The position numbers were made by a program, and so were the translations under genes. From the NCBI GenBank assembly GCA_024400995.1, contig JAKSLU010000003.1:1-59820 (forward strand): 59,820 bases of DNA, written 5' to 3'. The DNA comes from Bacteroidaceae bacterium. GTDB taxonomy: Bacteria > Bacteroidota > Bacteroidia > Bacteroidales > Bacteroidaceae. The notes under the pieces were generated by a model. That model had not been told where the DNA came from. It searched no databases and saw nothing but the letters and a program-made list of their open reading frames with translations. Positions 8,553 to 17,039 of this stretch are shown one piece after another (within the stretch, counting starts at the first letter, position 1; every line of letters starts with the position of its first letter).

Positions 8553-9881
8553 TTAGGCCTTCTTACAGGCCAACAAAATGTGCTTTTCGCCCTCCGCGGT
8601 GGTTGCAAACCAGTATTCGGAGCCTCCTTCTGCGAGTTTGAGGCGGCGGCGGAGCTCATCGACGGAGAGCGGAAAGTTGCGTACGGCGAGGTTGGCACGC
8701 ACCCTCTTGCTACCCTGACGCGCCTGTGCAGCAGATAGGAAATCACGCTGCTCACGCTTGCCCAATCCACTGACAGCCAGCACACGGAAGCGCCGACCAG
8801 GGAAGTCTGTCTGCAGTTTCTCACTTACATAGAGATGACTGTTGGCGTGGAGGGGAACGACGCCATAACGCTGGGCGAGTAGCCGGAAGCAACCTGCCTT
8901 CATCAGGACGGGGGAGGGCTCGTAGAGGAAGAGACAAAGACCCCCCTCCGCCCCCAGCGGGGGCACCTCCCCCCTCTTAAGGGGGAGGAATACTTCTGCT
9001 GGTTGGCTATCTGCGGGGAAGGATACTTCTGCGGGATGGGTGTCGCTGGGGGAGAATACTATGTGGGTATCCTCATCGTGGCAGATGATGGTGGTGGGGC
9101 CAGATGAGGAGGTGGTGGAAGATATATTGGAAGGTGATGCTGGGGAGGGTGTGATCTCCAGCAGGATCTCCTTGACCTCGCCCTTGGCACCTACTATATG
9201 CACAGTGATGGAGAGCTCAACGGCCTCTGCACAACTGCTTCTGTCAGCCTCTGCACGGAGAGAGCGGAGGGCCTGGGTGATGTCGAGCATGGGGCTCAAC
9301 TTGACGAGGATGCGCACACTGCGCTGGAGCAGCAGGGGGAGCAGTTCGAGCACATTGGGGGTGCAGTCCTCTATGCGAACGGTCTTGCGACCGGCATCGT
9401 CACGTCGGTAGGGATCCAGAAATATCAGCGAGGCTCTCTCCTCCATGCTCTGGAGATAGGCCACGCCATCGCCCTCCACTACCTCGGCCTGGGGCAAGGA
9501 GAGCAGGGGCAGGTTGTGGCGCGCCAACTGACAGAGGTCTGCATTGCGCTCCACATAGACGGCTCGCTCGTAACCGCGGGCCATAAAGCTGAAGTCCACA
9601 CCCAGTCCGCCCGTCAGATCGACCAGCAGGCGGCCTTGGCCAGCTACCTCAGCCTTGTAGCAAGCAGTAGCCTCGCTCGAGCACTGCTCCAGAGAGAGGC
9701 GCACGGGGTAGATCAGTTCCTCCACAGCGGCCCAGGTGGGCACCTTGGTGCGGAGGCGTTGCCATCCCTCTATCTGCTGCAGGATGTAGCGAGCCTCCTC
9801 CGTGGGTCGGCCATGGAGGGAGAGGGCCAACTGCTGCACGTTGTCCTCGCGGTGGCTGAGTATGTACTCCTGTGTGGTCAT
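8553..9881 (-). CDS. Class I SAM-dependent methyltransferase with THUMP-like C-terminal domain
   Basis: This 442-residue protein has a helical N-terminal part, then a Rossmann methyltransferase fold: motif I DLTGGLGVDFSFMARG at about 90, the acidic residue in YVERNADL, and the later FLDPYRRDD motif. The C-terminal region (about 345-442, SVDELRRRLKLAEGG ... HILLACKK) resembles the THUMP-like domain found next to such methyltransferases in Bacteroidetes, suggesting a nucleic-acid (probably RNA) substrate. Between the two domains is a low-complexity insert of about 70 residues (Ser/Thr/Pro-rich), part of it encoded by a GC-rich palindromic repeat (8940-8990). The frame is kept, so the protein is presumably functional. 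The promoter is almost at the start codon (9889-9896). Confidence 0.82.
   Translation of the reverse strand: MTTQEYILSHREDNVQQLALSLHGRPTEEARYILQQIEGWQRLRTKVPTWAAVEELIYPVRLSLEQCSSEATACYKAEVAGQGRLLVDLTGGLGVDFSFMARGYERAVYVERNADLCQLARHNLPLLSLPQAEVVEGDGVAYLQSMEERASLIFLDPYRRDDAGRKTVRIEDCTPNVLELLPLLLQRSVRILVKLSPMLDITQALRSLRAEADRSSCAEAVELSITVHIVGAKGEVKEILLEITPSPASPSNISSTTSSSGPTTIICHDEDTHIVFSPSDTHPAEVSFPADSQPAEVFLPLKRGEVPPLGAEGGLCLFLYEPSPVLMKAGCFRLLAQRYGVVPLHANSHLYVSEKLQTDFPGRRFRVLAVSGLGKREQRDFLSAAQARQGSKRVRANLAVRNFPLSVDELRRRLKLAEGGSEYWFATTAEGEKHILLACKKA
8940..8990 (-). repeat. GC-rich palindromic element read in frame inside the methyltransferase gene
   Basis: Two hairpins are adjacent: GCCCCC-AGC-GGGGGC (8950-8964) and CCTCCCCC...GGGGGAGG (8966-8988). 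On the coding strand it reads LPLKRGEVPPLGAEGG, a peptide unlike its neighbours. The same LPLKRG peptide and palindrome occur at 29147-29183 in a different gene. Confidence 0.8.
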
Positions 9882-9888
9882 CAGGGAG

Positions 9889-9896
9889 CAAAGTTA
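9889..9896 (-). promoter_or_regulatory. -7 box (TAACTTTG) of the methyltransferase gene
   Basis: TAACTTTG on the minus strand ends only 7 bases before the ATG at 9881, so the mRNA would have almost no leader. It is divergent from the box at 9941-9948. Confidence 0.5.
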
Positions 9897-9940
9897 CGAA
9901 TTATTGGCAACTCGGTCCGTGTATCTGCCAAATTATTTGT

Positions 9941-9948
9941 AACTTTGT
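9941..9948 (+). promoter_or_regulatory. -7 box (TAACTTTG) of the Xaa-Pro aminopeptidase gene
   Basis: TAACTTTG lies 23 bases before the ATG at 9972. Together with the minus-strand box 45 bases away it forms a compact divergent promoter region. Confidence 0.55.
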
Positions 9949-9971
9949 CGCACAAATATCTTACAATTGCT

Positions 9972-11657
9972 ATGAGCACTATCATTTACGACCGCCTGCA
10001 AACTGTGCGCCAGTGGATGCGCCAGGAGGGCCTAGAGGCCTTTGTCGTACCGACCTGCGACCCCCACAACTCTGAGTATGTACCTGCCCACTGGATGTGC
10101 CGTGAGTGGCTGACAGGCTTCACCGGTTCGGCTGGCACAGCAGTGGTGACACTCACCGATGCCCGCCTCTGGACGGACTCACGCTACTGGATACAGGCCG
10201 CCGAACAGTTGGCCACCACCCCCTTCCTCTTCATGCGGGAGGGCGAGGGGGAGAGTCCCGAGGAGTGGCTCCGCTGGGAGCGCCTGCACGCCGTGCGCAC
10301 ATACGACCCCAGACAGCAGCCCGACCCCTTTGACCTCTGGTGGGAGGACCGGCCCGCGTTCCCCCTCTCCCAGGCCTGGATCATGCCCGACGAGGTAGCA
10401 GGAGAGTCTGCCCAGCACAAGTTGCAGCGCCTCATGGAGTGGCTCCCAGGCGAGGCACTGCTCGTGCAGGAGTTGGCAGAGGTCATGTGGGTGCTCAATC
10501 TGCGGGGTAATGACATACCCTACAACCCCTTCCTCATCAGCTTTTTGCGTGTGCGCCGATCAGGGCAGCACACGTTGTATATAAATAAGGAGCAAATCTC
10601 CCCCGCCACCGCACAGTATCTTGCCCACATGGGTGTATCCCTCGCTCCCTACGAGCAGGCTCTCCTATCTCAGGAGGCTGAACACGACTGCCAGGAGGAA
10701 AGTCCCGTGGCTCAGTGGCGCTGCACCAAGAACGAGGCGGAGGAGCAGGGCTTTCGTAGAGCCCACGAACTGGATGGTGTAGCCATGGTACGCTTTCTGC
10801 GCTGGCTGGAGGAGACGGACATTACTCAGCTCACCGAGGTGGATGTCGATGCTCGTCTCACGGCTCTGAGGGCAGAGAGTGAGGAGTATCTCAGTCTGTC
10901 CTTCGGTACCATCGCGGCCTACGGTGCCCATGCAGCCATCGTGCACTATGAGGCCGAGCCAGCCACCGCCGCTCGTCTCTCTCCCAGAGGCTTGCTTCTG
11001 CTCGATAGTGGTGCACACTACCGGATGGGCACTACGGACATTACCCGTACCATAGCCCTCGGCCCCCTCACTGAGGAGGAGCGTAGGGCCTATACCTTGG
11101 TGCTCAAGGGGCATCTGCAGTTGCAGGCCCTACGCTTCCCCGATGGAGCGCTGGGCCTGCAACTCGACACAGTGGCCCGTATGGCCATGTGGCGTGAGGG
11201 ACTGGACTTTGGTCACGGCACGGGGCATGGTGTGGGTCATGTGCTCGGCGTGCATGAGGGACCGCACCAGATACGCAAGAACCGCCGCGACTGCACACTA
11301 CTGCCCTTCCATGCCCATCAGACCATGACGGACGAGCCGGGTATCTACGTGGAGGGGCGCTTCGGCGTACGCATAGAGAATGTCCTGCTCAGCCGAGAGG
11401 TACAGGACGTTGAGCGAGTTCAAGGGGGTCAAGAGATTCAAGGGGGCTCAAGCCGTTCTGAGTGGCTGGAGTGGGAACCCCTCACACTCTGTCCCTACGA
11501 TCTGCGTCCCGTGGTGCTGGACATGCTTACTCCCGAGGAATGTCAGTGGCTCAACGACTACCACACTCTCGTGCGTCAGCGCCTGCTGCCCCTCCTCCCC
11601 ATGGAGGCCGACCGCGAGTGGCTACTCCGATCCACGGAGCATGTACTTAGAGACTAA
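9972..11657 (+). CDS. Xaa-Pro aminopeptidase (M24 family)
   Basis: This cytoplasmic metallopeptidase removes N-terminal residues preceding proline. The start at 9972 (MSTIIYDRLQTVRQWM) gives 561 residues. Upstream in-frame codons lie in the divergent promoter and the neighbouring gene. Two creatinase-like N-terminal domains (NSEYVPAHWMCREWLTGFTG, typical of the family) precede the catalytic pita-bread domain. The dinuclear metal ligands are visible: Asp in LLLDSGAHY, Asp in TDITRTIALG, His in HGTGHGVGHVLGVHEGP, Glu in DEPGIYVEG and Glu in GVRIENVLL. Near the C-terminus a short stretch (ERVQGGQEIQGGSSRS) comes from a TTCAAGGGGG repeat at 11417-11453 and looks like an in-frame insertion. The stop is 6 bases from the stop of the convergent gene. 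Confidence 0.93.
   Translation: MSTIIYDRLQTVRQWMRQEGLEAFVVPTCDPHNSEYVPAHWMCREWLTGFTGSAGTAVVTLTDARLWTDSRYWIQAAEQLATTPFLFMREGEGESPEEWLRWERLHAVRTYDPRQQPDPFDLWWEDRPAFPLSQAWIMPDEVAGESAQHKLQRLMEWLPGEALLVQELAEVMWVLNLRGNDIPYNPFLISFLRVRRSGQHTLYINKEQISPATAQYLAHMGVSLAPYEQALLSQEAEHDCQEESPVAQWRCTKNEAEEQGFRRAHELDGVAMVRFLRWLEETDITQLTEVDVDARLTALRAESEEYLSLSFGTIAAYGAHAAIVHYEAEPATAARLSPRGLLLLDSGAHYRMGTTDITRTIALGPLTEEERRAYTLVLKGHLQLQALRFPDGALGLQLDTVARMAMWREGLDFGHGTGHGVGHVLGVHEGPHQIRKNRRDCTLLPFHAHQTMTDEPGIYVEGRFGVRIENVLLSREVQDVERVQGGQEIQGGSSRSEWLEWEPLTLCPYDLRPVVLDMLTPEECQWLNDYHTLVRQRLLPLLPMEADREWLLRSTEHVLRD
11417..11453 (+). repeat. TTCAAGGGGG direct repeat inserted in the peptidase gene
   Basis: TTCAAGGGGG occurs twice, each followed by a TCAAG-type stretch. 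A related CTTGAACCCCTTGAAC stretch lies at 26531-26546 in an intergenic region. It encodes VQGGQEIQGGS, which does not look like M24 sequence. Confidence 0.5.
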
Positions 11658-11663
11658 AGGTTT

Positions 11664-14600
11664 TCATCTCACCACCACTTTACCCGTCTTGCGGAAGTCA
11701 CCGCCCTCTATCAGATAGAAGTAGGTGCCGGGAGCGAGGCCCTCGGTGGAGACGTGGGTAACCTCAGTGGCGGAGAGGCTGCACTCCTTCACTACCTGGC
11801 CAGCTGCACTGAAGAGCTGCATGGAGAGGGTGGTGCTGATGCCGTGGGGTATAAAGCTCAGCGTGCCAGCCACCGGGCTGCCCGACACGAGCACGTCGTG
11901 CGCCAGCACCTCCTGGCCTGCGATGGAGGTAGTGCCCTCGGGATTGAGGATACCGCGAGTGCCAATGATCATATTCTTCACGGTCTTGGTATCGGTACCC
12001 TTGGGAGTAGTTACGGTGAGGGTGACATTGTAGGTCAGTTCAGGGTCAACGGTAATCACAGGATTACGTGCCGTGGGGTCGCTCACGTTGAGCGGTTCAG
12101 GCATGAACGACCACTGCCAGGTGGCATTCTGCTGATTTACGATGGAGTAGCTATCGAGCATAATTTCAGCCCCAAGTTCGGTGGCCTTGCCGCCACTGAG
12201 AATCATAGGTTGGGCGATGGGGCTGAAGTCCTCATCTACGAGGTCGCGCTGCCAGATACCATTGTTGGTAGCCACGCGGACCTTGCCGTCCTTATAGAAG
12301 GGAAGCATACGGGTAAGCGTGATAACCTGCGGCAGACCTTCTGAGTAGTCCTGCCAGCCATTGGTATCTTCATCGCGATAGAACACGCGGCCACGCATCA
12401 CCGTGAAGTCGCTGAAGCCCTGTGGACGATACACGTAGCCTACGGCATAAGCGGCATTCTTCTCATTGCCGGTGAGGAAGAAGCGAGTGATAATTACCTT
12501 CTCAGTAGCGCTCTCATAGAGATTGGTATAGGTCGGGTCAATAGTCAGACCATCGCTGAGATGCTCCCAGGTCTGGCCATTGTCGCGGGTGCGGTAAATG
12601 TCGGCAGTGCCCATATCCACCGACACCCAGATTTCATTCTCATCCGTGGGGTGAATCTGCACGATGCCCATGTAGGCATTCTTCACCACCTCGGGCTGAT
12701 TGGGCAGGAGTTCCCAAGTGGTACCACCATCGGTGGTGTAATAGAGGCCGCCGCGGGTGCATACCACAATCTTATCGGGATTGGAGCGCGAGATAGCCTG
12801 CGAATTGATTTGCTGAGGGAAGGTATGGAGTTTCACGAAACTCTTGCCTTCATCCACAGTCTTCCACAGGTCACGGCGCTCATCGTAGTAGCCGCGGTTG
12901 ATCAGGAAGCTCTTGGCATAGCGCGGGTCAAACTCCATGCCTACGCCATAGAACTGCGACTCGTATGGCATTGACCAGAAGTCGGGGAACTGCCCGAGAG
13001 TACCCTTCCAGTCGTCGGGCAGAATGAGGTTCTTGGGGGTTATGTCGGAGAAGGCCACCTTGTGGGGATCGCTCATCATCACATAGCCCGTGGGGTCTTC
13101 GCTACCACCGAGGTGGAGGCAAGCACCGTTGTAGGAGGCCATGGTAGCCATGTCGCCATTGTGGTTGCGACCACCTACTATCACGTCCTCATTCCAGCCC
13201 TGTCCGTAGCCAAAGAACTCAGAGGCGTAGATACCATTGATACGCGCCTCGGAGTGGGCAGTGAAGCCGTCATTGGAGTAGATGAGGCCACCATCGGACG
13301 ACACCCACACGTCATCACCCACAATGTGCATATCCTGCAGGTCGCAGTGAATATCAAAGGTGCCATAGTAGCCACCGATGGTCTGGAGCGTCTGTCCACC
13401 ATCCTTGGAGCGGTAGAGGTTCAACAGACCAAAATACACATCCTCCGGATCCTTGGGCGAGGCGATGCAGAGCATGTCATAGTAGCCCTGACCCATAGCC
13501 CACGAGCCCTCGCTGGGAGCCATGCGCTCTACGATATCGTTGTAGATAGTCCAGGTCTTGCCTGCATCCGCGCTCTTGAAGAACACAGGAGTGCCAAAGA
13601 ACTGAGGGTCGCGATTGGCGTAGCTGGGCTGGTCGCTCTTGCAGCTCACGACATACACGTAGTCACCACCTGTGGGTGCAGCCGATAGACCTATGCGGCC
13701 ACAGGTCATGTGGTAGTCCGTCAGAGCTGGAGAGCGCAGTTCCCACGACTGACCGCCATCGCTGCTGTACTTGAGCACGGCTGCACTGTTGGTGCTGGTG
13801 GTCGTGCGCACAAGGGCATAGAGACAGTCGGGATTGGGCGTGCCGGCATCGTACTTATACTTCACGTCGAAGCACTCGCCATCATAGAGCAGCGTCCAGG
13901 TCTGGCCATTGTTGGTGCTCTTGTAGAGGCCCTTGCGGTTGGCCACGAGGAGTGTGTTGTCGTCCGTAGGATGGAATATGGCATCGCGCACGGTCTTACC
14001 ACCACCACGCACCTGCGAGGGAGTGATATCCTTCCAACTCTGACCGCCATCGGTGGTGAGCCAGAGAAAGGCACCAGCACCTATCACCACCTTGTCGGGA
14101 TTGGTGCGCGAAATCTCCACGGCTGTAATCAGGCCGCCGAAAAAGAAGTCAGGGGTGCACGAGCTCCAGTTCTGGCCCTTGTCCACCGTCTTGAACATCA
14201 TACCCGTCTCAGTGCCAGCATAGAGCACGTTGGGGTTGCTCTGCGAAATATCAAACCGCTGAATATTCGACTGACCAGGGTAGGGAGTCTTCTTGCTGTG
14301 ATGATAGGTCATGAGGGGCGTGAGCAGTTCCCACTGCGAGCCACTCTTGCTCTTGCGACGGGCCTGCTGCTGCGCGCTCTCCGCATTCATCTGCGCCACA
14401 AGCTTACGGAAGTCGCGGTGCTTGGGCATCTTGATGCTACCATCGCGCTGCACGTAGGGGTAATAAGCGCGCTGCCAGCGGCGGAAGTGATTGATCACGG
14501 CCTTGGTCTCAGGAGTCTTGGTGCGATACTTGGGATTCTCCACCACGAAGCGCTCAAACGAATCCACCATGGCATGGTAGTTGATGTGCTCCACATCGCC

Positions 14601-14738
14601 CAGTCGCTGCATCCACGCAGGCGCTCCAGTGGGAATACCCACAGGGTCGTAGGGCGTGTAGAGGGCACCATCCTCCTGCGCTACTGCGAAGGGGGAAATA
14701 ACAAATAAAAAGTAAAAGAGGGAAAATATCTTGCGCAT
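11664..14738 (-). CDS. T9SS-exported Asp-box propeller protein, paralogue 1
   Basis: This is a 1024-residue secreted protein. A signal peptide (MRKIFSLFYFLFVISPFAVAQ) precedes a region with many Asp-box (SxDxGxxW) motifs: TVDKGQNW, TTDGGQSW, STNNGQTW, SSDGGQSW, SADAGKTW, TTDGGTTW and TRDNGQTW. These mark sialidase/VPS10-type beta-propellers, probably two. A PKD-like domain follows at about 850-930 (TWQWSFMPEP ... YNVTLTVTTPKGTDTKTV), and then a T9SS type A sorting domain ending GTYFYLIEGGDFRKTGKVVVR. No sialidase catalytic set is recognised; a binding or scaffold role is as likely as an enzyme. It is the last gene of the 4-gene unit, 52 bases after the TonB receptor gene. Its 3' end is nearly identical in DNA to that of paralogue 2. 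Confidence 0.85.
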   Translation of the reverse strand: MRKIFSLFYFLFVISPFAVAQEDGALYTPYDPVGIPTGAPAWMQRLGDVEHINYHAMVDSFERFVVENPKYRTKTPETKAVINHFRRWQRAYYPYVQRDGSIKMPKHRDFRKLVAQMNAESAQQQARRKSKSGSQWELLTPLMTYHHSKKTPYPGQSNIQRFDISQSNPNVLYAGTETGMMFKTVDKGQNWSSCTPDFFFGGLITAVEISRTNPDKVVIGAGAFLWLTTDGGQSWKDITPSQVRGGGKTVRDAIFHPTDDNTLLVANRKGLYKSTNNGQTWTLLYDGECFDVKYKYDAGTPNPDCLYALVRTTTSTNSAAVLKYSSDGGQSWELRSPALTDYHMTCGRIGLSAAPTGGDYVYVVSCKSDQPSYANRDPQFFGTPVFFKSADAGKTWTIYNDIVERMAPSEGSWAMGQGYYDMLCIASPKDPEDVYFGLLNLYRSKDGGQTLQTIGGYYGTFDIHCDLQDMHIVGDDVWVSSDGGLIYSNDGFTAHSEARINGIYASEFFGYGQGWNEDVIVGGRNHNGDMATMASYNGACLHLGGSEDPTGYVMMSDPHKVAFSDITPKNLILPDDWKGTLGQFPDFWSMPYESQFYGVGMEFDPRYAKSFLINRGYYDERRDLWKTVDEGKSFVKLHTFPQQINSQAISRSNPDKIVVCTRGGLYYTTDGGTTWELLPNQPEVVKNAYMGIVQIHPTDENEIWVSVDMGTADIYRTRDNGQTWEHLSDGLTIDPTYTNLYESATEKVIITRFFLTGNEKNAAYAVGYVYRPQGFSDFTVMRGRVFYRDEDTNGWQDYSEGLPQVITLTRMLPFYKDGKVRVATNNGIWQRDLVDEDFSPIAQPMILSGGKATELGAEIMLDSYSIVNQQNATWQWSFMPEPLNVSDPTARNPVITVDPELTYNVTLTVTTPKGTDTKTVKNMIIGTRGILNPEGTTSIAGQEVLAHDVLVSGSPVAGTLSFIPHGISTTLSMQLFSAAGQVVKECSLSATEVTHVSTEGLAPGTYFYLIEGGDFRKTGKVVVR

Positions 14739-14741
14739 GAG

Positions 14742-14770
14742 ATGAATTATGAATTATGAATTATGAATTA
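14742..14770. repeat. ATGAATT tandem repeat between receptor and propeller genes
   Basis: Four tandem copies of the 7-base unit ATGAATT lie in the 52-base gap between genes at 14738 and 14791. A similar 7-base AT-rich tandem (TTTCAAC) sits in the next gap upstream. Confidence 0.8.
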
Positions 14771-14790
14771 ACTTAGTGTGTCGAAAACAA

Positions 14791-17001
14791 TCAGAAACGA
14801 TACACCACGGAGGCGATAAAGTTGAGGCCGGGAGCGGAGATACCCGAACTATAGGTGCGATAGCGGCGGTCGGTGAGGTTTTCGAGACCTGCATTGATGG
14901 TAAGGCCATGGAGCAGTTCGTAGGAGGCTTTGAGGCCGAGGGTGCACCAGCCGGGGTAATACAGGTTGCCATCGGCATCGAGTGCATAGATTTCGGTCTT
15001 GGTGCGCTCGGAGTCGGGCATATTCTCCCATGTGCGCTTGGCCTGAAAGCTAGTGTAGAGTTCCATGCGGAGCTTGGCATATCGGTAGGTGATGCCCACG
15101 CGACCATAGAAGGGCACGGCATGGCGCAGTGTGCTGCGCGTGCCATCGTCGAGTTCCTCCTCGCCGTGCTGATACACGAGGTCAGCATGATAGCCCAGAC
15201 CTGCAGGCAGGAGGCCCTTCACGCTCAGCTCAAAACCTGCCACGTAGGCGGAGGCGGCATTCTGGATGGCCAGGACTTGCGCCTCCTCGCCCTTGTACTG
15301 CATGGTGGTCTGTCCAGCGAGGGTGAAGGGACGGCGCACAAAGGCATTCTGCAGGTAGGTGTAGTAGCCTGTGAGGTCGAACTTGAGCCAGCGGGCCACC
15401 GACTTTGCTACACCCACCTCTAGGCTGTTGGCATACTCGGGCTTGAGGCCAGGATTGGGCACCACTACGCAGCCCTCCACTGACTCGTAGAGTTTGCCGA
15501 GGTCATCGACATTGGGCGATCGGAAACCTCGTGTTGCGCTGAGCGTGAGGAGCCAGTTGTGACCGGGGCGATAGCTCACGCCCACGCTGCCTGAGAGCGA
15601 ACCCTTGTTGATGGTCTGCTTGGGGGCGAATCCAAGTTCAAGCCCCTGCTGCGTAAAGTCGGCCACGAGGCGGTAGTGGTTGTAGCGTAGGCCGGCCTCA
15701 AGATTGAGGGTGCGGTGCAGGGCAAAGTTCATTTCGGCGTAAGCCCCATACGACTCCCACGCCGACTGCGGATAGCGCGACAGTGCTGGGCGGCTCTCCT
15801 GGCTGTTGATGTCGGTCTCGGTGCCTGTGGACTCCACATCATTGCGCACATACTCCACGCCATAGCAGAGCGCGTGGCGCTGGGCGATGAGTTTGGTGAA
15901 ATCCACATCGGCGGAGTAGGCATTCACGCCCTCCTCGGTGGTGGTGCGCAGTGGCTTGCCAAACTTGCGGTCGATGCGGCTCTCCTCAAAGCGCTGCAGA
16001 GCCAGGCGAATGGCCATCTCATCATAGATCGCGGTGCGACCCGAGTGCTTGGCGGTGAGTTGACTGAGCATCCACACCTGCGGGCCGTAGTTCCACTCTG
16101 CAAACTGCGGCAGTCCACTCTTCAGGCGGGTTTGGCGGTCGTAGCGGGCATAGTCCGTGGTGGTGCTATAGTGCAGAGCAGCCTGCAAGTCCCACTGCTG
16201 GGTAGGACGGAAGCCGAGCTTCTGCATCACGTTGATCTGCGAGTATCCCGAGGGACTCTGCACCAAGGGGTCAGGATTGCTTATGGCCACGTCGCCACTA
16301 CTCTGGTGTTGCACGAGCCAGGGTTTGAGATACTCATCGGGACCAAAGCGTCCCTGACGCAGGTCGCCATAGTTGTAGGAACTCACACTGGTAAGGGAGG
16401 CCCACTTGCGGCCCCCCACGCTCACGTCGAAGTGGCCGCTCATCTCGCCCGAGGCCGAGGCATAGCGCGCCATGCCCGAGCCGGTGAGCTTCACCCTTTG
16501 GCTATCGGCCGCAAACTGCGGGTTCTTGGTTGTAAAGCTCATCACGCCACCCATGGCATCGCTACCATAGATCACGGAGCCGGGACCAAAGAGCACCTCG
16601 GTACGCTCCAGGGCAAAGGGGTCAAGCGAGATGACGTTCTGCAGATTGCCAGAGCGGAATATGGCGGTGTTCATCCTCACACCATCAACGCTATAGAGCA
16701 ACCTATTGGTGGCCATGCCGCGTATCATGGGCGAACCGCCGCCGAGCTGGCTCTTCTGCACCGCCACGCCGCCTGCGAGTTCGAGCAGGTCGGCGGTGGT
16801 CTGCGGATTGAAGAAGATGACATCATCTGGCTTCACCATCCGGATGTGCTTGGGCTGCGTTTCAGAACTTTGGCGCCACTTGGTGGCCGATACCACCGCA
16901 GCATCGAGCTTGATAGAGGTTGAGTCTTCCTCTGACATTTCAGCACTGGCCAGTGCGGGTACACTGGCCAGTAGGAGTATCGTAGATAACCGTTTCTTCA
17001 T
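14791..17001 (-). CDS. TonB-dependent outer-membrane receptor, hemin-receptor-like plug
   Basis: This 736-residue protein has a signal peptide (MKKRLSTILLLASVPALASA). A short N-terminus with VVSATKWRQ (TonB box-like region) leads to a plug domain at about 45-165 (LLELAGGVAVQKSQLGGGSP, MIRGMATNRLLYSVDGVRMN, VLFGPGSVIYGSDAMGGVMSF), and a beta-barrel ends in the terminal Phe (FIASVVYRF). The size and the lack of a CarboxypepD_reg domain set it apart from SusC porins. The plug phrases resemble hemin/hemoglobin receptors of the HmuR type; the substrate is therefore possibly heme, but this is inference. It lies between paralogous propeller genes in one operon (37 bases after paralogue 2, 52 before paralogue 1), suggesting a joint surface system. 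Confidence 0.9.
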   Translation of the reverse strand: MKKRLSTILLLASVPALASAEMSEEDSTSIKLDAAVVSATKWRQSSETQPKHIRMVKPDDVIFFNPQTTADLLELAGGVAVQKSQLGGGSPMIRGMATNRLLYSVDGVRMNTAIFRSGNLQNVISLDPFALERTEVLFGPGSVIYGSDAMGGVMSFTTKNPQFAADSQRVKLTGSGMARYASASGEMSGHFDVSVGGRKWASLTSVSSYNYGDLRQGRFGPDEYLKPWLVQHQSSGDVAISNPDPLVQSPSGYSQINVMQKLGFRPTQQWDLQAALHYSTTTDYARYDRQTRLKSGLPQFAEWNYGPQVWMLSQLTAKHSGRTAIYDEMAIRLALQRFEESRIDRKFGKPLRTTTEEGVNAYSADVDFTKLIAQRHALCYGVEYVRNDVESTGTETDINSQESRPALSRYPQSAWESYGAYAEMNFALHRTLNLEAGLRYNHYRLVADFTQQGLELGFAPKQTINKGSLSGSVGVSYRPGHNWLLTLSATRGFRSPNVDDLGKLYESVEGCVVVPNPGLKPEYANSLEVGVAKSVARWLKFDLTGYYTYLQNAFVRRPFTLAGQTTMQYKGEEAQVLAIQNAASAYVAGFELSVKGLLPAGLGYHADLVYQHGEEELDDGTRSTLRHAVPFYGRVGITYRYAKLRMELYTSFQAKRTWENMPDSERTKTEIYALDADGNLYYPGWCTLGLKASYELLHGLTINAGLENLTDRRYRTYSSGISAPGLNFIASVVYRF

Positions 17002-17007
17002 CTTTAA

Positions 17008-17039
17008 TTTTCAACTTTCAACTTTCAACTTTCAATTTT
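17008..17039. repeat. TTTCAAC tandem repeat in intergenic gap
   Basis: Four units of TTTCAAC/TTTCAAT occupy the 37-base gap between genes at 17001 and 17039. This type of AT-rich short tandem is frequent between Bacteroidetes genes. Confidence 0.75.

Noticed and set aside
14791-17001. SusC-type glycan porin
   Set aside because: At 736 residues it is too short, it lacks the CarboxypepD_reg domain, and no SusD gene is adjacent.
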